Below are positions 8,946-18,533 of a stretch of DNA of 63,369 nt, one piece after another (the first letter of the stretch is position 1; every line of letters starts with the position of its first letter). The translations under genes were made by a program, and so were the position numbers. A model generated the notes under the pieces. It was not told where the DNA came from. It ran no database searches and was given only the letters and a program-made list of their open reading frames with translations. Source of the DNA: Clostridiaceae bacterium (GTDB lineage Bacteria > Bacillota > Clostridia > DSM-8532); contig JAAYPS010000148.1 in the NCBI GenBank assembly GCA_012519655.1, positions 1 to 63,369 on the forward strand, read 5' to 3'.

Positions 8946-9953
8946 TTATTTCTTGATTTCAATGGGTTTCCCATTGGATCTTTTTATTGCATCAACAATT
9001 AATATTGCATTAATAGCTGATTGTCCATCTATAAAAAATGGTTTTTGATCACGTATGCAGTCATAAAAGTGTTGTATGAGTCTACCATGTGACACACCCC
9101 ATTCGGATTTTTCCCCTTCTATCACGTCACATTGCACATCATTTATTTTCTCATTTTCAATGATTTGTATTCTTTGCTGTTCTACAATAATTCTTGCTTT
9201 TTCGCAATTGATCTCAAGTTGACACAGTTTGCCAGTAGTATAACAGTTTGTAAAATGTGCTACTGCCGTACTACCATTAGATAACTCAAAATTAGCCATA
9301 CAACTGTCATCCACCTCATAATCTTCGGTATCACGCAGTTTTGCTGCAATTGCAGTAACTTTCCGAACACCACCACACAAATAATCAAGTAGGTCAATAG
9401 TATGTATAGCTTGATTTATTATTACTCCTCCACCTTCTGTGGCATATCTTCCACGCCAGGGTGATTCAGAATAATACTTACCATGTCTATCCCAGGCAAC
9501 CCTTGCCATAACAGACAAAATTTGTCCGTATTTACCACTGTCGATAGCTTTCTTTGCCATAATGGTGGTCTGGTTCATACGGTTTTGAAAGCAAACGCCA
9601 AGGTATCGTTGATTCTTTTTTGCAGCGGCGATCATTTTTTCTGCCTCTTCAGGTAAAATCGCCATTGGTTTTTCACAAAAAACATGCTTGCCTCTTTCCA
9701 TTGCTTTTATACTAAGCTGTGCATGCGTATTATGTGGTGTGCAGATATGCACAATATCAACCCTTGGGTCAGAAATTACTTCGTTATAATCAGTTTTAGG
9801 AATACCTCCGAACTTTTCAGAAAATCCAACTGCTTTTTCCATATCAGCATCTACACAATATAGTATCTGGGCATCAGGACTTTCCAAAATGGCCTTACCA
9901 TGATTCTTTGATATGGCACCGCATCCTATAACAGCAATATTAAATCTTCCCAT
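8946..9953 (-). CDS. Gfo/Idh/MocA family oxidoreductase
   Basis: A 335-residue NAD(P)-dependent dehydrogenase of usual family length. GCGAISKNHG (residues 10-19) forms the nucleotide loop, and KHVFCEKPMAI holds the conserved EKP lysine. The substrate-domain segment GGVIINQAIHTIDLLDYLCG matches the family's catalytic histidine region. The ATG is preceded by GGAG. It sits between the membrane AraC sensor and the longer Gfo/Idh gene, with about 140 bp and a weak hairpin to the next gene. It probably oxidises a cyclic polyol or glycoside hydroxyl. Confidence 0.88.
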   Translation of the reverse strand: MGRFNIAVIGCGAISKNHGKAILESPDAQILYCVDADMEKAVGFSEKFGGIPKTDYNEVISDPRVDIVHICTPHNTHAQLSIKAMERGKHVFCEKPMAILPEEAEKMIAAAKKNQRYLGVCFQNRMNQTTIMAKKAIDSGKYGQILSVMARVAWDRHGKYYSESPWRGRYATEGGGVIINQAIHTIDLLDYLCGGVRKVTAIAAKLRDTEDYEVDDSCMANFELSNGSTAVAHFTNCYTTGKLCQLEINCEKARIIVEQQRIQIIENEKINDVQCDVIEGEKSEWGVSHGRLIQHFYDCIRDQKPFFIDGQSAINAILIVDAIKRSNGKPIEIKK

Positions 9954-10084
9954 TTGTTTATATCTCCATCCAGTAATAATAATTTGTTATTCATATCTGA
10001 TAATTTAATTATTATTATAAACACAAAAGCCATTATAACACATATTAAGGTTTTTGCGATATAACCTATATCGTTACAGCTAGT

Positions 10085-10120
10085 TAAAAATATGTTAAGT
10101 CGTAAGACGGCCCATATTTT
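10085..10120 (-). terminator. Probable terminator of the membrane AraC gene
   Basis: AAAATATG (10086-10093) pairs with CATATTTT (10112-10119), with a short GTC/GAC inner stem. On the minus strand the right arm ends in a T5 run. It is directly downstream of the AraC sensor stop at 10130. Confidence 0.5.
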
Positions 10121-10129
10121 ATTCTTAAC

Positions 10130-12460
10130 CTAATTTGTTTTTTCCATGGATTTCTTATATTGTCCAGGAGTAATCCCTTCGGATTTCTTAAATACGCGCA
10201 TAAATGTGCGCAAACTCCCAAATCCCACTTTCTCTGAGACAGTCTCCAGCCTCTCTCCCTTGAGTATGAGCTTTTTTGCTTCGTTCAGACGTACACTATT
10301 GATATAGTTCGAAAGACTGTCTCCACGATACTCCATGAATGTCCTGGAAAGGTGGACTAAGTGTACGTTCAATTTATCTGCAATCAAACTTACACTCAAG
10401 TTCTTATCGGAATAATGCTCCTTGACTATATTAACTGCCTGGCTATAGAGGTCTCCACCTGATGGCTTGCTCTGCTCCGCACGGTGTTTTTTAATGGCAT
10501 TACACACATCATGAACATTTTCTTCAATTATACTGTACATATCGGTTATGCTATTCTCTTGGAGCAAAGGTTCAAAGGACACCTGGGGAACCGGATATTT
10601 TTGCTTCTCAAACTGGTTAATTGCTTTAATAATCGTTCCGGCAATATTCACCATTAAATAGCGAATGGTAACCGGTGTAGAATTGTTATCTATATTAAGA
10701 TTAATAACCTTCTTTATGGTATCACAAACAACTTTAGCATCACCTATTTTCAAATTGTTGACAATATGATTTTCTGTCTCTTCCGGGTAATAAAAGTTCT
10801 CTTCCATGGGCATCTTTACAAATTCATGGTAAAATATGACCTTGTTTTCATTAAACATACTATTGTATTCAATTACCTGTAGAGCTTCAGAATAAGCATC
10901 GGGTATACTCTTCCAAGACCTGTGAATACCGCTTATAGCAGAAACAAATCTAACTAAAAAGTACTTGTTAATTGATTTTGTTATTTGTTCATGAGTCTCA
11001 TATATATCATTAATAACCCTTTCATTTTCTGCTGGTGGATTGATAATAAAGCCCATCAACCTACCTGTATGAAAGAAAAAGGTTTTTATTTTTCTCTCTT
11101 CAAAAAGCTCTTGTGTAATATTTTCGAATATTAAGCGAATCATAGTGTTTTTTTCATTATCATCAATAACTTCATTGTCGTCAGGGAAAGGCCCTTCACC
11201 CTCAAATACTAAAAATGTCAAAACAAGAAACAATTCTGACTGAAATCGTATATCATACTTTTCCAATGTGGGTATATCCAGTTCATTAGCAATATCCCTA
11301 TTTTCAGCGAGATTAAGTACCATTTGTGCGCTTAATGTGCTTTTCTGCTTTTTCATAATTTCACTATTGATTTTTTTCTCACTTTGCAACTGATTTATAA
11401 TGTGTGTGATATATTGAAACTCATTCATTGTATTTTCTGATGTACGGGCATTAAACTCTTCAATTGATTGAACCACACTCTTAAGGGGCGTATAATTGTG
11501 TCGCAGCAAATAAATTATTATCAAACCACCGAAAACACAGCAAAGTACTACACTTAGAATCATACTATTCCTAAGGATGTTAAGCTGTTCCATATAAGCC
11601 TTTTCAGAAGTAATAATTATGTATTTCCAATTAGAAGCTTTTGAATCAATATGTGAAACAATAACATTCTCTTCTCCAACAACTGTATTAATATTGTTGT
11701 TCTCAGAAGTTAACATTGAATAGTCAAGTACATTCTGCTCAGTTATATGATCCCCTGATTTGTATAATATCTGGTTTGTACTGTCCATAATTAAAAATGT
11801 ATCGCGATCAGCGTATTCTTTTCTATATTCCACTAGATTGTCTTCATCTATAAAAACCACAATATTAGCATACATACCGGGATATTTTGCTACCATTAAG
11901 GGACTTATAATTGCAATTCTATTACGGGTCTCACCACTTGGACGAACATATTCATATGCGAAATAATGGGGCTTGGAGTATTTTTTTTGAATTAAGTTAT
12001 CCCATGTACTTTTATCCAATCCTGTTTGTGATAGGTAAATATTGAAATACTCACTGCCACTATTATATGAAAGATTACTTACAGTAATATCAGGACGCAA
12101 CAGGTGGATTAGAAATTGAAACTCCTCATTCTTAGTAAGTAACAATCGGTTTAGTATTAACGTTGTGTCATATAAATCATATGCCGTCACATCACTTCTC
12201 TTCTCCATTGTAAGCAGCCTTGTTATCATGGGCTCTATGGAAATCTCCGCAACGAACGAATTTGCTTCATATAGTACTTGATCCATTTGTATCCTAGCTT
12301 GCTCAAGTATTAATGAGTTTGAGTGCTTAATTTCATTTTTGTAAACATTTAAGAATTGGGATATGCTCCCAAGAAATATGAGGAGTGGGATAATAAGTAT
12401 AAGTATATAAGATAAGAGCCATTTATGAATGACACTTTTATTTTTTATCCTCTTAAACAT
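10130..12460 (-). CDS. Membrane-anchored AraC-type sensor-regulator (YesS/YtdP-like)
   Basis: A 776-residue protein with a transmembrane segment at about 13-35, an extracytoplasmic sensor region at about 36-297, and a second transmembrane segment at about 299-320. A cytoplasmic linker follows, then a C-terminal AraC helix-turn-helix at about 670-772 (VSLIADKLNVHLVHLSRTF, then SEKVGFGSLRTFMRVFKKSEG). This is the layout of Bacillus YesS/YtdP regulators, which sense extracellular sugars or ligand-loaded binding proteins. The site GGGGAT precedes the ATG. It lies between parts of the sugar operon and is likely one of its activators. With the AraC protein at 23.5 kb it gives the island two sensing modes. 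Confidence 0.88.
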   Translation of the reverse strand: MFKRIKNKSVIHKWLLSYILILIIPLLIFLGSISQFLNVYKNEIKHSNSLILEQARIQMDQVLYEANSFVAEISIEPMITRLLTMEKRSDVTAYDLYDTTLILNRLLLTKNEEFQFLIHLLRPDITVSNLSYNSGSEYFNIYLSQTGLDKSTWDNLIQKKYSKPHYFAYEYVRPSGETRNRIAIISPLMVAKYPGMYANIVVFIDEDNLVEYRKEYADRDTFLIMDSTNQILYKSGDHITEQNVLDYSMLTSENNNINTVVGEENVIVSHIDSKASNWKYIIITSEKAYMEQLNILRNSMILSVVLCCVFGGLIIIYLLRHNYTPLKSVVQSIEEFNARTSENTMNEFQYITHIINQLQSEKKINSEIMKKQKSTLSAQMVLNLAENRDIANELDIPTLEKYDIRFQSELFLVLTFLVFEGEGPFPDDNEVIDDNEKNTMIRLIFENITQELFEERKIKTFFFHTGRLMGFIINPPAENERVINDIYETHEQITKSINKYFLVRFVSAISGIHRSWKSIPDAYSEALQVIEYNSMFNENKVIFYHEFVKMPMEENFYYPEETENHIVNNLKIGDAKVVCDTIKKVINLNIDNNSTPVTIRYLMVNIAGTIIKAINQFEKQKYPVPQVSFEPLLQENSITDMYSIIEENVHDVCNAIKKHRAEQSKPSGGDLYSQAVNIVKEHYSDKNLSVSLIADKLNVHLVHLSRTFMEYRGDSLSNYINSVRLNEAKKLILKGERLETVSEKVGFGSLRTFMRVFKKSEGITPGQYKKSMEKTN

Positions 12461-12734
12461 ATTATCCCCCTCGTATAATTATATTTGTTAATACATTTCT
12501 ATTCTATTCCCAGTTAATAACTGGAAGGTCCATAGCATTTCATTTCTTCGTTATTCATATCATTTCGTCCACTCTGCCCACGTGGCGGACTTTTTTTCAT
12601 AATTTAATTTATTAAGACAAATACAAGTCTTCTTATATGCATTAAAGAAAAATTTACTATTGTCTGCACCTACATAGGTCGGCGATGAATGAAGACAGAA
12701 TTAAATCGTAGCAAATTTACTTCTTATATCTATC

Positions 12735-13844
12735 CTATATTTTCCCGCCGGCTTTCTCTTTTAAAAGCTTGTAAAACAGTTCACCGTCAACAGGGATATC
12801 AACCCAATCTCCACCTGTCCATGATGAAAGATGCATTGCATTGGAAATTTGCAACCCATTTATTCCCTCAATGCCTGGAGCAAGTAGTGGCTCTCCTGTC
12901 AAGATAGCGTCACAGAAATTCTGTGTAATACCCTTATGACCTGTGGTTTCACCTTCGACAGGAATTTCAATTTTGGTGTTTTTAGGCTGACCAATTCCGT
13001 CTTTATACCTTTTGTTAAACTCTGGTTCAGATTCGGATAGCTGCCAAAACTCAATCTTTCCATTTTCAACAACAACTTTGCCCTTTTCTCCTGTAATCTC
13101 TAATCTATTTGTACCGGGAGTATCAGCGATTGTCGTAGTATATGAGCCTGTTGCACCATTCTCATATTCTACAATGGCATAAACATCATCTTCTACTTCT
13201 ATATTCCTATGCTTACCATAGTAAATAACAGATTTCACTTTCTTAGGCATCCCGCAAATCCACTGCCATAGGTCCAGATTATGAGGGTTCTGGTTCAGCA
13301 ATACGCCGCCACCTTCACCTGCCCAAGTTGCACGCCATCCCCCCTGATCATAATAGCTTTGCGACCTGTACCAACTTGTAATAATCCAATTTGTACGTGT
13401 GATCTTACCTAATTGGCCGGACTGAACCATCTCTCTGACTTTCTGATACAAAGGATTTGTTCTTTGGTTGTACATGATACCAAATACCTTACCACTTTTA
13501 TTGGCAACTGCTTTCATCTCTTCTACTTGTTTTGTATATACGCCTGCTGGCTTTTCCACCAAAACATGGAGACCGGCTTTAAAACCTTCTATTGCATATG
13601 TCGGATGTGAATAGTGTGGAGTGGCAATAATGATTGCATCACACTCACCTGATTCAATTAAATCCTCTGCTTTATCATATGTACTAATATTATCGCAATA
13701 ACTTTTTGCTAATTCAAGTCTTGCTGGATCTATATCTGCAACCGCTGTAAGAACGGCATTGCTAATACCATTTTCGCTTAAGTATTTACCATGTTTTGAT
13801 CCCATGGTGCCAAAACCAATTATACCAATTCTCACTTTATCCAT
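12735..13844 (-). CDS. Gfo/Idh/MocA family oxidoreductase
   Basis: A 369-residue NAD(P)-dependent dehydrogenase. GFGTMGSKHGKYL is the nucleotide-binding turn, HVLVEKPAGVY carries the EKP lysine, and GGVLLNQNPHNLDLWQW matches the substrate-domain histidine region. I choose the ATG at 13844, because AGGAGG sits eight bases upstream. An in-frame ATG at 13862, directly abutting the upstream TAA stop, would place that site inside the gene. It follows the second TIM-barrel isomerase with no real gap, so the two are co-translated and probably act in sequence. Confidence 0.88.
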   Translation of the reverse strand: MDKVRIGIIGFGTMGSKHGKYLSENGISNAVLTAVADIDPARLELAKSYCDNISTYDKAEDLIESGECDAIIIATPHYSHPTYAIEGFKAGLHVLVEKPAGVYTKQVEEMKAVANKSGKVFGIMYNQRTNPLYQKVREMVQSGQLGKITRTNWIITSWYRSQSYYDQGGWRATWAGEGGGVLLNQNPHNLDLWQWICGMPKKVKSVIYYGKHRNIEVEDDVYAIVEYENGATGSYTTTIADTPGTNRLEITGEKGKVVVENGKIEFWQLSESEPEFNKRYKDGIGQPKNTKIEIPVEGETTGHKGITQNFCDAILTGEPLLAPGIEGINGLQISNAMHLSSWTGGDWVDIPVDGELFYKLLKEKAGGKI

Positions 13845-13862
13845 AACAGTGCCTCCTGACAT

Positions 13863-14627
13863 TTATTTCGAATCAAGTTCTTTTAATACTTTAAGGGCTT
13901 GTATTGCGTCCTTTTCAAAATCTTCGGTCTTGCCTTCTATACTCATTCTTTCATCATAATTTATAGCCTTTAACTCCTTGAAGAATGCTTCTAAGAGATC
14001 ATCTGATTGAACTGGATACCTTCTACCATCAACTGTAGCTACGTGAGTATGCCACAATTTACCCACTCTGGTTATGTTTCTTAGGTTCTCATTTTCCTTA
14101 AACATATGGAAGCTGTCCGCCAAAAGACCAACATTTTCTAAATTGACATCAGCTATCGTTATAGCACCTTCAGCCACACAGTTTATTGAGTTTGTTTCAC
14201 CGGTATTTAGTGGTTCAATTACAACTGTTATTTCATACTGTTGCGCAATTTCACCTGTTTTTCTAATAACTTCTACCAGTTTTCTATGCCCTTCTGCAAA
14301 TGTCATGCATGATGGAATTGTGCGGCATTTTCCGCTACCAAATACAACGATTTCTCCAGATAATCTCTTCATTCTGTCAAATGCCTTGTGAAGGTAATCA
14401 TTTACTGGTTTCCATTCTGAGGCAGGATCAAGAAGATACATTGTTTTTGGAAAAAGGATATTAAAGCACTCAACTTTTATACTTGAGCTCTCTACTTTTT
14501 TTACTGCTTCTTGAAACTGTGCTTCTTCCATCTGTGCAATTTTTGAAATATTTGCCTCCAGATAATCATATCCCCATTTTTCTAAACTTTCTATATTATC
14601 AATTGATGTACAAATACCAAATCTCAT
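13863..14627 (-). CDS. Sugar phosphate isomerase/epimerase (TIM barrel)
   Basis: A 254-residue xylose-isomerase-like TIM-barrel protein. It opens MRFGICTSIDNIESLEKWGYDYLE, and metal-site stretches occur in VVIEPLNTGETN and LADSFHMF, ending with HTHVATVDGRRYP. It is only distantly similar to the 249-residue isomerase at 6.8 kb, so it is not a recent duplicate. It is preceded by AGGAGT and lies 16 bp after the heparinase-like lyase and directly before a Gfo/Idh gene. That is a lyase-isomerase-dehydrogenase order in one operon. Confidence 0.85.
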   Translation of the reverse strand: MRFGICTSIDNIESLEKWGYDYLEANISKIAQMEEAQFQEAVKKVESSSIKVECFNILFPKTMYLLDPASEWKPVNDYLHKAFDRMKRLSGEIVVFGSGKCRTIPSCMTFAEGHRKLVEVIRKTGEIAQQYEITVVIEPLNTGETNSINCVAEGAITIADVNLENVGLLADSFHMFKENENLRNITRVGKLWHTHVATVDGRRYPVQSDDLLEAFFKELKAINYDERMSIEGKTEDFEKDAIQALKVLKELDSK

Positions 14628-14643
14628 TTTTTCAACTCCTGTT

Positions 14644-16671
14644 CTATTTTAGAATTTCAAAGTCTTGGTCACGAAGAATTACTTTGCCGTATCCCTTTAC
14701 ATGTACTTCAGCTTTATTTATATCTCCACTTCCTTTAATATCAACACTCTCAGGCGCAATTACAGACACAAAGCGTAACGGTACCGGCCCTTTCGAGCTA
14801 AGATACATCTGAGGAATAGGACTTCTTACTGAATATCCATAGGAAACCCATCCGCCTTTTGGATCTTCACTGCCTTCTAAAAATACAGAAGTTACTTCAT
14901 CATTTAGTAAACTATAGTAATTATACTTTATGCCTGAAGAGGTTGTATACTGGTAGTTGTTTCCACCTATGTTAATTAAATTACCAGGAGCAAAATTGAA
15001 ATATAACCTGATGTCATGTTCTTTTTTGCCTAACCCTGTTAGTTGATCATCTATTATATAAATGTCACCTTCGAGCCTAATAACACGACGTCTGTGGAAT
15101 ATTGGATCGTCAGTAAATACATAGCCATTATGTGATAGATCGATAATGCTATAGTCTTTGGTCTGTTTAAATTCGTGACAGTAAGTTCTAACACCACGAA
15201 TACGGAATGAGTCAAGCACTGTACCCATTTCATGATCGTCTATGTAAACTGTATTATGTGCAGCCGCTGACAGAAAATAATGGCGCCAATCTTTCCAGCA
15301 TGAACTGTTGTATATATATCTTCCGCTGTCTATAAGAATATCCTCACCTTTAATATGAAGCTCAAAATGTAGCTGATCATTGTGAGAGTGAGTGCTTCTT
15401 TCACCTCTTTCCAACTGAATCCCATGTACATGGTAATAGCTGTCATCTTCTTCCCAACCTGTACGCATAACATAGATTCCCTGCTCTATCATTGCGTAGT
15501 TTAGTTGTTCAGGAGATATCCCCTCTTCTCTTCCCGTTGCAAAGTACTGAAAATCTTTCCTTTTGGTAAGATCGTACATTTTCATGAAATATGCTCTTAT
15601 TTCATTTAGATCGTCGGGGAAGAAGGATAAGTTCATGCCCTCATATGGTGATGTGTCGGCTCGGCGTGCCATAAGATCATTTCTGTCTGCATCACCAATC
15701 ATAGGTGTTGAAAAATCAGGCTTTACAAGTTTCATAATAAACTCTGCTGATTTCTCCAAAGTAGGGAACCCATAAGGTGGTACTGGTATATTGTTTTTTA
15801 TACACACTTCCCAAGCTTGTAGAAAAGCTATGGCTGCAACCATATGGTAAATTGGAGTGCGTTCCATGTGCACACCATCATTGTCAAAAGAATATTTAAG
15901 CTCATGCATAACACGGCGATATCCTGTATCAAACCATTCAGATGAGTTTTTCATTTCGGGAAACAGAATACCTAACTGCAACAATGCGCTTGCCTCCATT
16001 GTTAACCAGTTACTGGAGCTCCTATGGTTGCTATAGTGTTCTACTAAAAAGTCTGCATGGTCGCAAACCATACCAAGAAAAACAATCCAGCCTTCACGAT
16101 CCCATGCCTGGGAATTTCTAAATGCAACAAAGCAAGGAAGCCATGTTGTATAAATGCGAATACCTGTTTCAATTTCTCTCCATGGGTGGGATGGATACTT
16201 TAGCTTTGGATCATTTTGATTTATATATTTATCGTAGTTTTCAACCGGCCAAGCCTTTGCAAAGCTTTTGAGTTGCGAAATAAAACCACGAGTATATTTT
16301 TCATCACCCGTCATAATATAGGCTCGAGCCAAAGTCTGCCATTGCAATGTTCTAAACAAAGTCCAACTCCACTCGTTATCCTGTGATGTATCCCTAGTAG
16401 GATTAAAAGTCCAATCTATTTCCCCTTCAAATTGATGACCGAACAGGTTTAGGTTTAGCACGTCTTCTGCTTCACCTAAAATCTGATCATCTTTGAGTTT
16501 TTTCATATCTTCTTTTTCAAATAAGTATATGGGGGTATTTCGTGTGGAAAAATGATTAATAATTTCATCTAAACACCCGTCCAAATCATTTTTGTCAAAT
16601 TTCTCTTTCGCCAAAGTCAACTTTGGATGATTTAAATCTATTCGATTAAGCAATTTTTCAATTGTTTTCAT
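14644..16671 (-). CDS. Heparinase II/III family polysaccharide lyase, intracellular
   Basis: A 675-residue lyase. Residues about 30-330 form the helical toroid typical of alginate-lyase/heparinase folds. The C-terminal part (about 345-600) has the heparinase II/III signature region HSHNDQLHFELHIKG and the beta-sandwich. The family cuts uronic-acid polysaccharides by beta-elimination. I start at the ATG at 16671, preceded by GGAAAGGG; an upstream in-frame ATG would add 31 residues but lacks a ribosome site. No signal peptide is seen, so it should act in the cytosol on imported oligosaccharides. It follows the binding-protein gene after a strong hairpin. Confidence 0.85.
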   Translation of the reverse strand: MKTIEKLLNRIDLNHPKLTLAKEKFDKNDLDGCLDEIINHFSTRNTPIYLFEKEDMKKLKDDQILGEAEDVLNLNLFGHQFEGEIDWTFNPTRDTSQDNEWSWTLFRTLQWQTLARAYIMTGDEKYTRGFISQLKSFAKAWPVENYDKYINQNDPKLKYPSHPWREIETGIRIYTTWLPCFVAFRNSQAWDREGWIVFLGMVCDHADFLVEHYSNHRSSSNWLTMEASALLQLGILFPEMKNSSEWFDTGYRRVMHELKYSFDNDGVHMERTPIYHMVAAIAFLQAWEVCIKNNIPVPPYGFPTLEKSAEFIMKLVKPDFSTPMIGDADRNDLMARRADTSPYEGMNLSFFPDDLNEIRAYFMKMYDLTKRKDFQYFATGREEGISPEQLNYAMIEQGIYVMRTGWEEDDSYYHVHGIQLERGERSTHSHNDQLHFELHIKGEDILIDSGRYIYNSSCWKDWRHYFLSAAAHNTVYIDDHEMGTVLDSFRIRGVRTYCHEFKQTKDYSIIDLSHNGYVFTDDPIFHRRRVIRLEGDIYIIDDQLTGLGKKEHDIRLYFNFAPGNLINIGGNNYQYTTSSGIKYNYYSLLNDEVTSVFLEGSEDPKGGWVSYGYSVRSPIPQMYLSSKGPVPLRFVSVIAPESVDIKGSGDINKAEVHVKGYGKVILRDQDFEILK

Positions 16672-16777
16672 ATATAAGCCCTTTCCATTTTTATAGTATT
16701 GAATATATTGCATTTGAGGTTGGCTGTTTATAAGTTTATATATCAAAAATATTTTACATAGCATGAAAGTATGAAAT

Positions 16778-16807
16778 CCTGATCATTACGAATACGTAAT
16801 GATCAGG
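16778..16807 (-). terminator. Intra-operon hairpin between binding protein and lyase genes
   Basis: A perfect 13-bp stem, CCTGATCATTACG (16778-16790) with CGTAATGATCAGG (16795-16807), around a 4-base loop. The following minus-strand sequence is T-rich but interrupted. Such hairpins after a solute-binding-protein gene commonly stabilise its mRNA or stop part of the transcription, giving more binding protein than enzyme. Confidence 0.65.
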
Positions 16808-16846
16808 TTACATAATATTACATAGAGTATCGGAAGGTTGTAATAT

Positions 16847-18454
16847 TTATCTTGCCATAAATCTGTCATAGCTATTTTGCATAATTTCAACTGCTCTTTC
16901 AAGTCCAAAAGCTTTCATTTGTTCAACATATTCGTCGAATTTACTCAACGGCTCAACACCAGTGATAAATTTACTTTCCATCTCTCTTCTGTATATATTA
17001 ACGTTGTTCATTATCTGAGCTAACTCTTCACTTTCTTCTGATGTCGGTGATACAGGTGGCATTAGGTACTTACCTGTGTCAGTCTTTGTCCAAAGCTGCA
17101 GTGCTTCTTGAAGTTGTGGAAGTTCATAATACTGTTCTAATTCACGATAATCCTGTACTAATGGACCGCTAATATGACCACGTATGTATTTGCTCATTGC
17201 TTGCATAATGTTTAATCCATCAGGATTGTTCATAATTTCGTCGGTATATTTAGGATATCCGTCAACCATTTCATAGGTTACGCCTTCAATACCAAAGTTG
17301 TTAAGCATATGTCCTTCTTCTCCGTATGCATAATCAAGCAATCTTGCAGCTGCTTCTATGTTTGTACATGCTGTACTAATTGCAGCACCACTTCCATAAA
17401 GTTGATTGATTTTTGAGTATTTCGAAACTCTTCCTTTTTCAGGGTACATTGGTGGTGCCGAAACAAAATCTACATTTGGATCTGTCTCACGAAGTGCTGG
17501 TAACCATGTACCAATTCCAGAACCGCCTGGTGCCCATGTAGCGCCTGCCTGCTCATTTAGTATTTTTGAAGCCTGTGTTTTTTTATCTACTGCAAGGAAT
17601 TCACTGTCTAAAATGCCTTCGTCATACCATTTCTTTGCTTCAGTAAGATAAGCTAGTCTGGTTTCATCGATGACTGGATTTTTTACAACACCATCTTCAA
17701 CAACGAACTCATGCCAACTATCAAAGCCTGGGGCAAGAACTCTGGTAAGGTGATCATCTTTACCTCTAACTGTGAATGGTATCTCAACATTTAGTTCATC
17801 TCTAAATGCTACAAGAGCTGTATACCATTCTTCAGCTGTCTCTGGTACATCTAGGCCAACTTTGTCAAGCCAATCCTTACGGATAACAAATCCTTCTGAG
17901 AATAGTAGAGGATTGTTTTCAGTTGATGTACCACGTAGGAATGGGTAACAATAGTATTGACCTGCATCTGTACGAATGATGTTTCCTACGTTTGGATATT
18001 GCTCCAATAATGCAAAAAGATTAGGACTGTGATTCTTGAATGTATCATTCAATTCAATTATTACATTGTTATCAATTGCAGCAACGGGACCACCTGGATA
18101 ATTTGTCCATGTGTACTCAATTATGTCGGGATAGTCAGCTGATGCAATCAAAATATTGAATGCCTCTGTAGATTGTCCTGCAGCGGGGTGTTGATACTTA
18201 ATTTTAACACCGGTTCTTTCTTGTAGTTCTTTTGCATACTCTGTTTCTCCCATTTCAGTAACAACCTGAGCCATATTGGCGTTCAATTCAACCCAATATG
18301 TCAATTCTGGAACTTCAACGGGCTCCTTTTGTCCTTCGGGACTTGAAGTAGGTTTGCTTTCTGTTGAACCTTTAGTGTCAACAGAGGTTGTTTGACAAGC
18401 TGTGATTGATAAAACCATGACAATTATTAAAATGCCTGTTATCAACTTCTTCAT
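16847..18454 (-). CDS. Extracellular solute-binding lipoprotein of a carbohydrate ABC importer
   Basis: A 535-residue family 1 solute-binding protein of the long LplA/LipO type. The N-terminus is a lipoprotein signal peptide (two lysines, a hydrophobic stretch, then lipobox ITAC with the acylated cysteine at residue 20). A Ser/Pro/Lys-rich linker follows. I take the ATG at 18454, although GGAG stands 13 bases upstream. The in-frame GTG at 18466 is only one base from GGAG, which is too close. It should capture the oligosaccharide for the permeases at 21.0-22.9 kb. No ATPase is encoded here, as is usual for systems sharing an MsmX-type ATPase. Confidence 0.92.
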   Translation of the reverse strand: MKKLITGILIIVMVLSITACQTTSVDTKGSTESKPTSSPEGQKEPVEVPELTYWVELNANMAQVVTEMGETEYAKELQERTGVKIKYQHPAAGQSTEAFNILIASADYPDIIEYTWTNYPGGPVAAIDNNVIIELNDTFKNHSPNLFALLEQYPNVGNIIRTDAGQYYCYPFLRGTSTENNPLLFSEGFVIRKDWLDKVGLDVPETAEEWYTALVAFRDELNVEIPFTVRGKDDHLTRVLAPGFDSWHEFVVEDGVVKNPVIDETRLAYLTEAKKWYDEGILDSEFLAVDKKTQASKILNEQAGATWAPGGSGIGTWLPALRETDPNVDFVSAPPMYPEKGRVSKYSKINQLYGSGAAISTACTNIEAAARLLDYAYGEEGHMLNNFGIEGVTYEMVDGYPKYTDEIMNNPDGLNIMQAMSKYIRGHISGPLVQDYRELEQYYELPQLQEALQLWTKTDTGKYLMPPVSPTSEESEELAQIMNNVNIYRREMESKFITGVEPLSKFDEYVEQMKAFGLERAVEIMQNSYDRFMAR

Positions 18455-18533
18455 CAAAACTTTCACTCTCCTTTTAATTTCTATTCAATGCACTTAAGTG
18501 CTTCGAATCAAACAAAAACTTAAGAATATTGTG

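Noticed and set aside
12566-12598. Plus-strand terminator with T7 near 12.6 kb
   Set aside because: The stem is short with mismatches, and no plus-strand gene precedes it.
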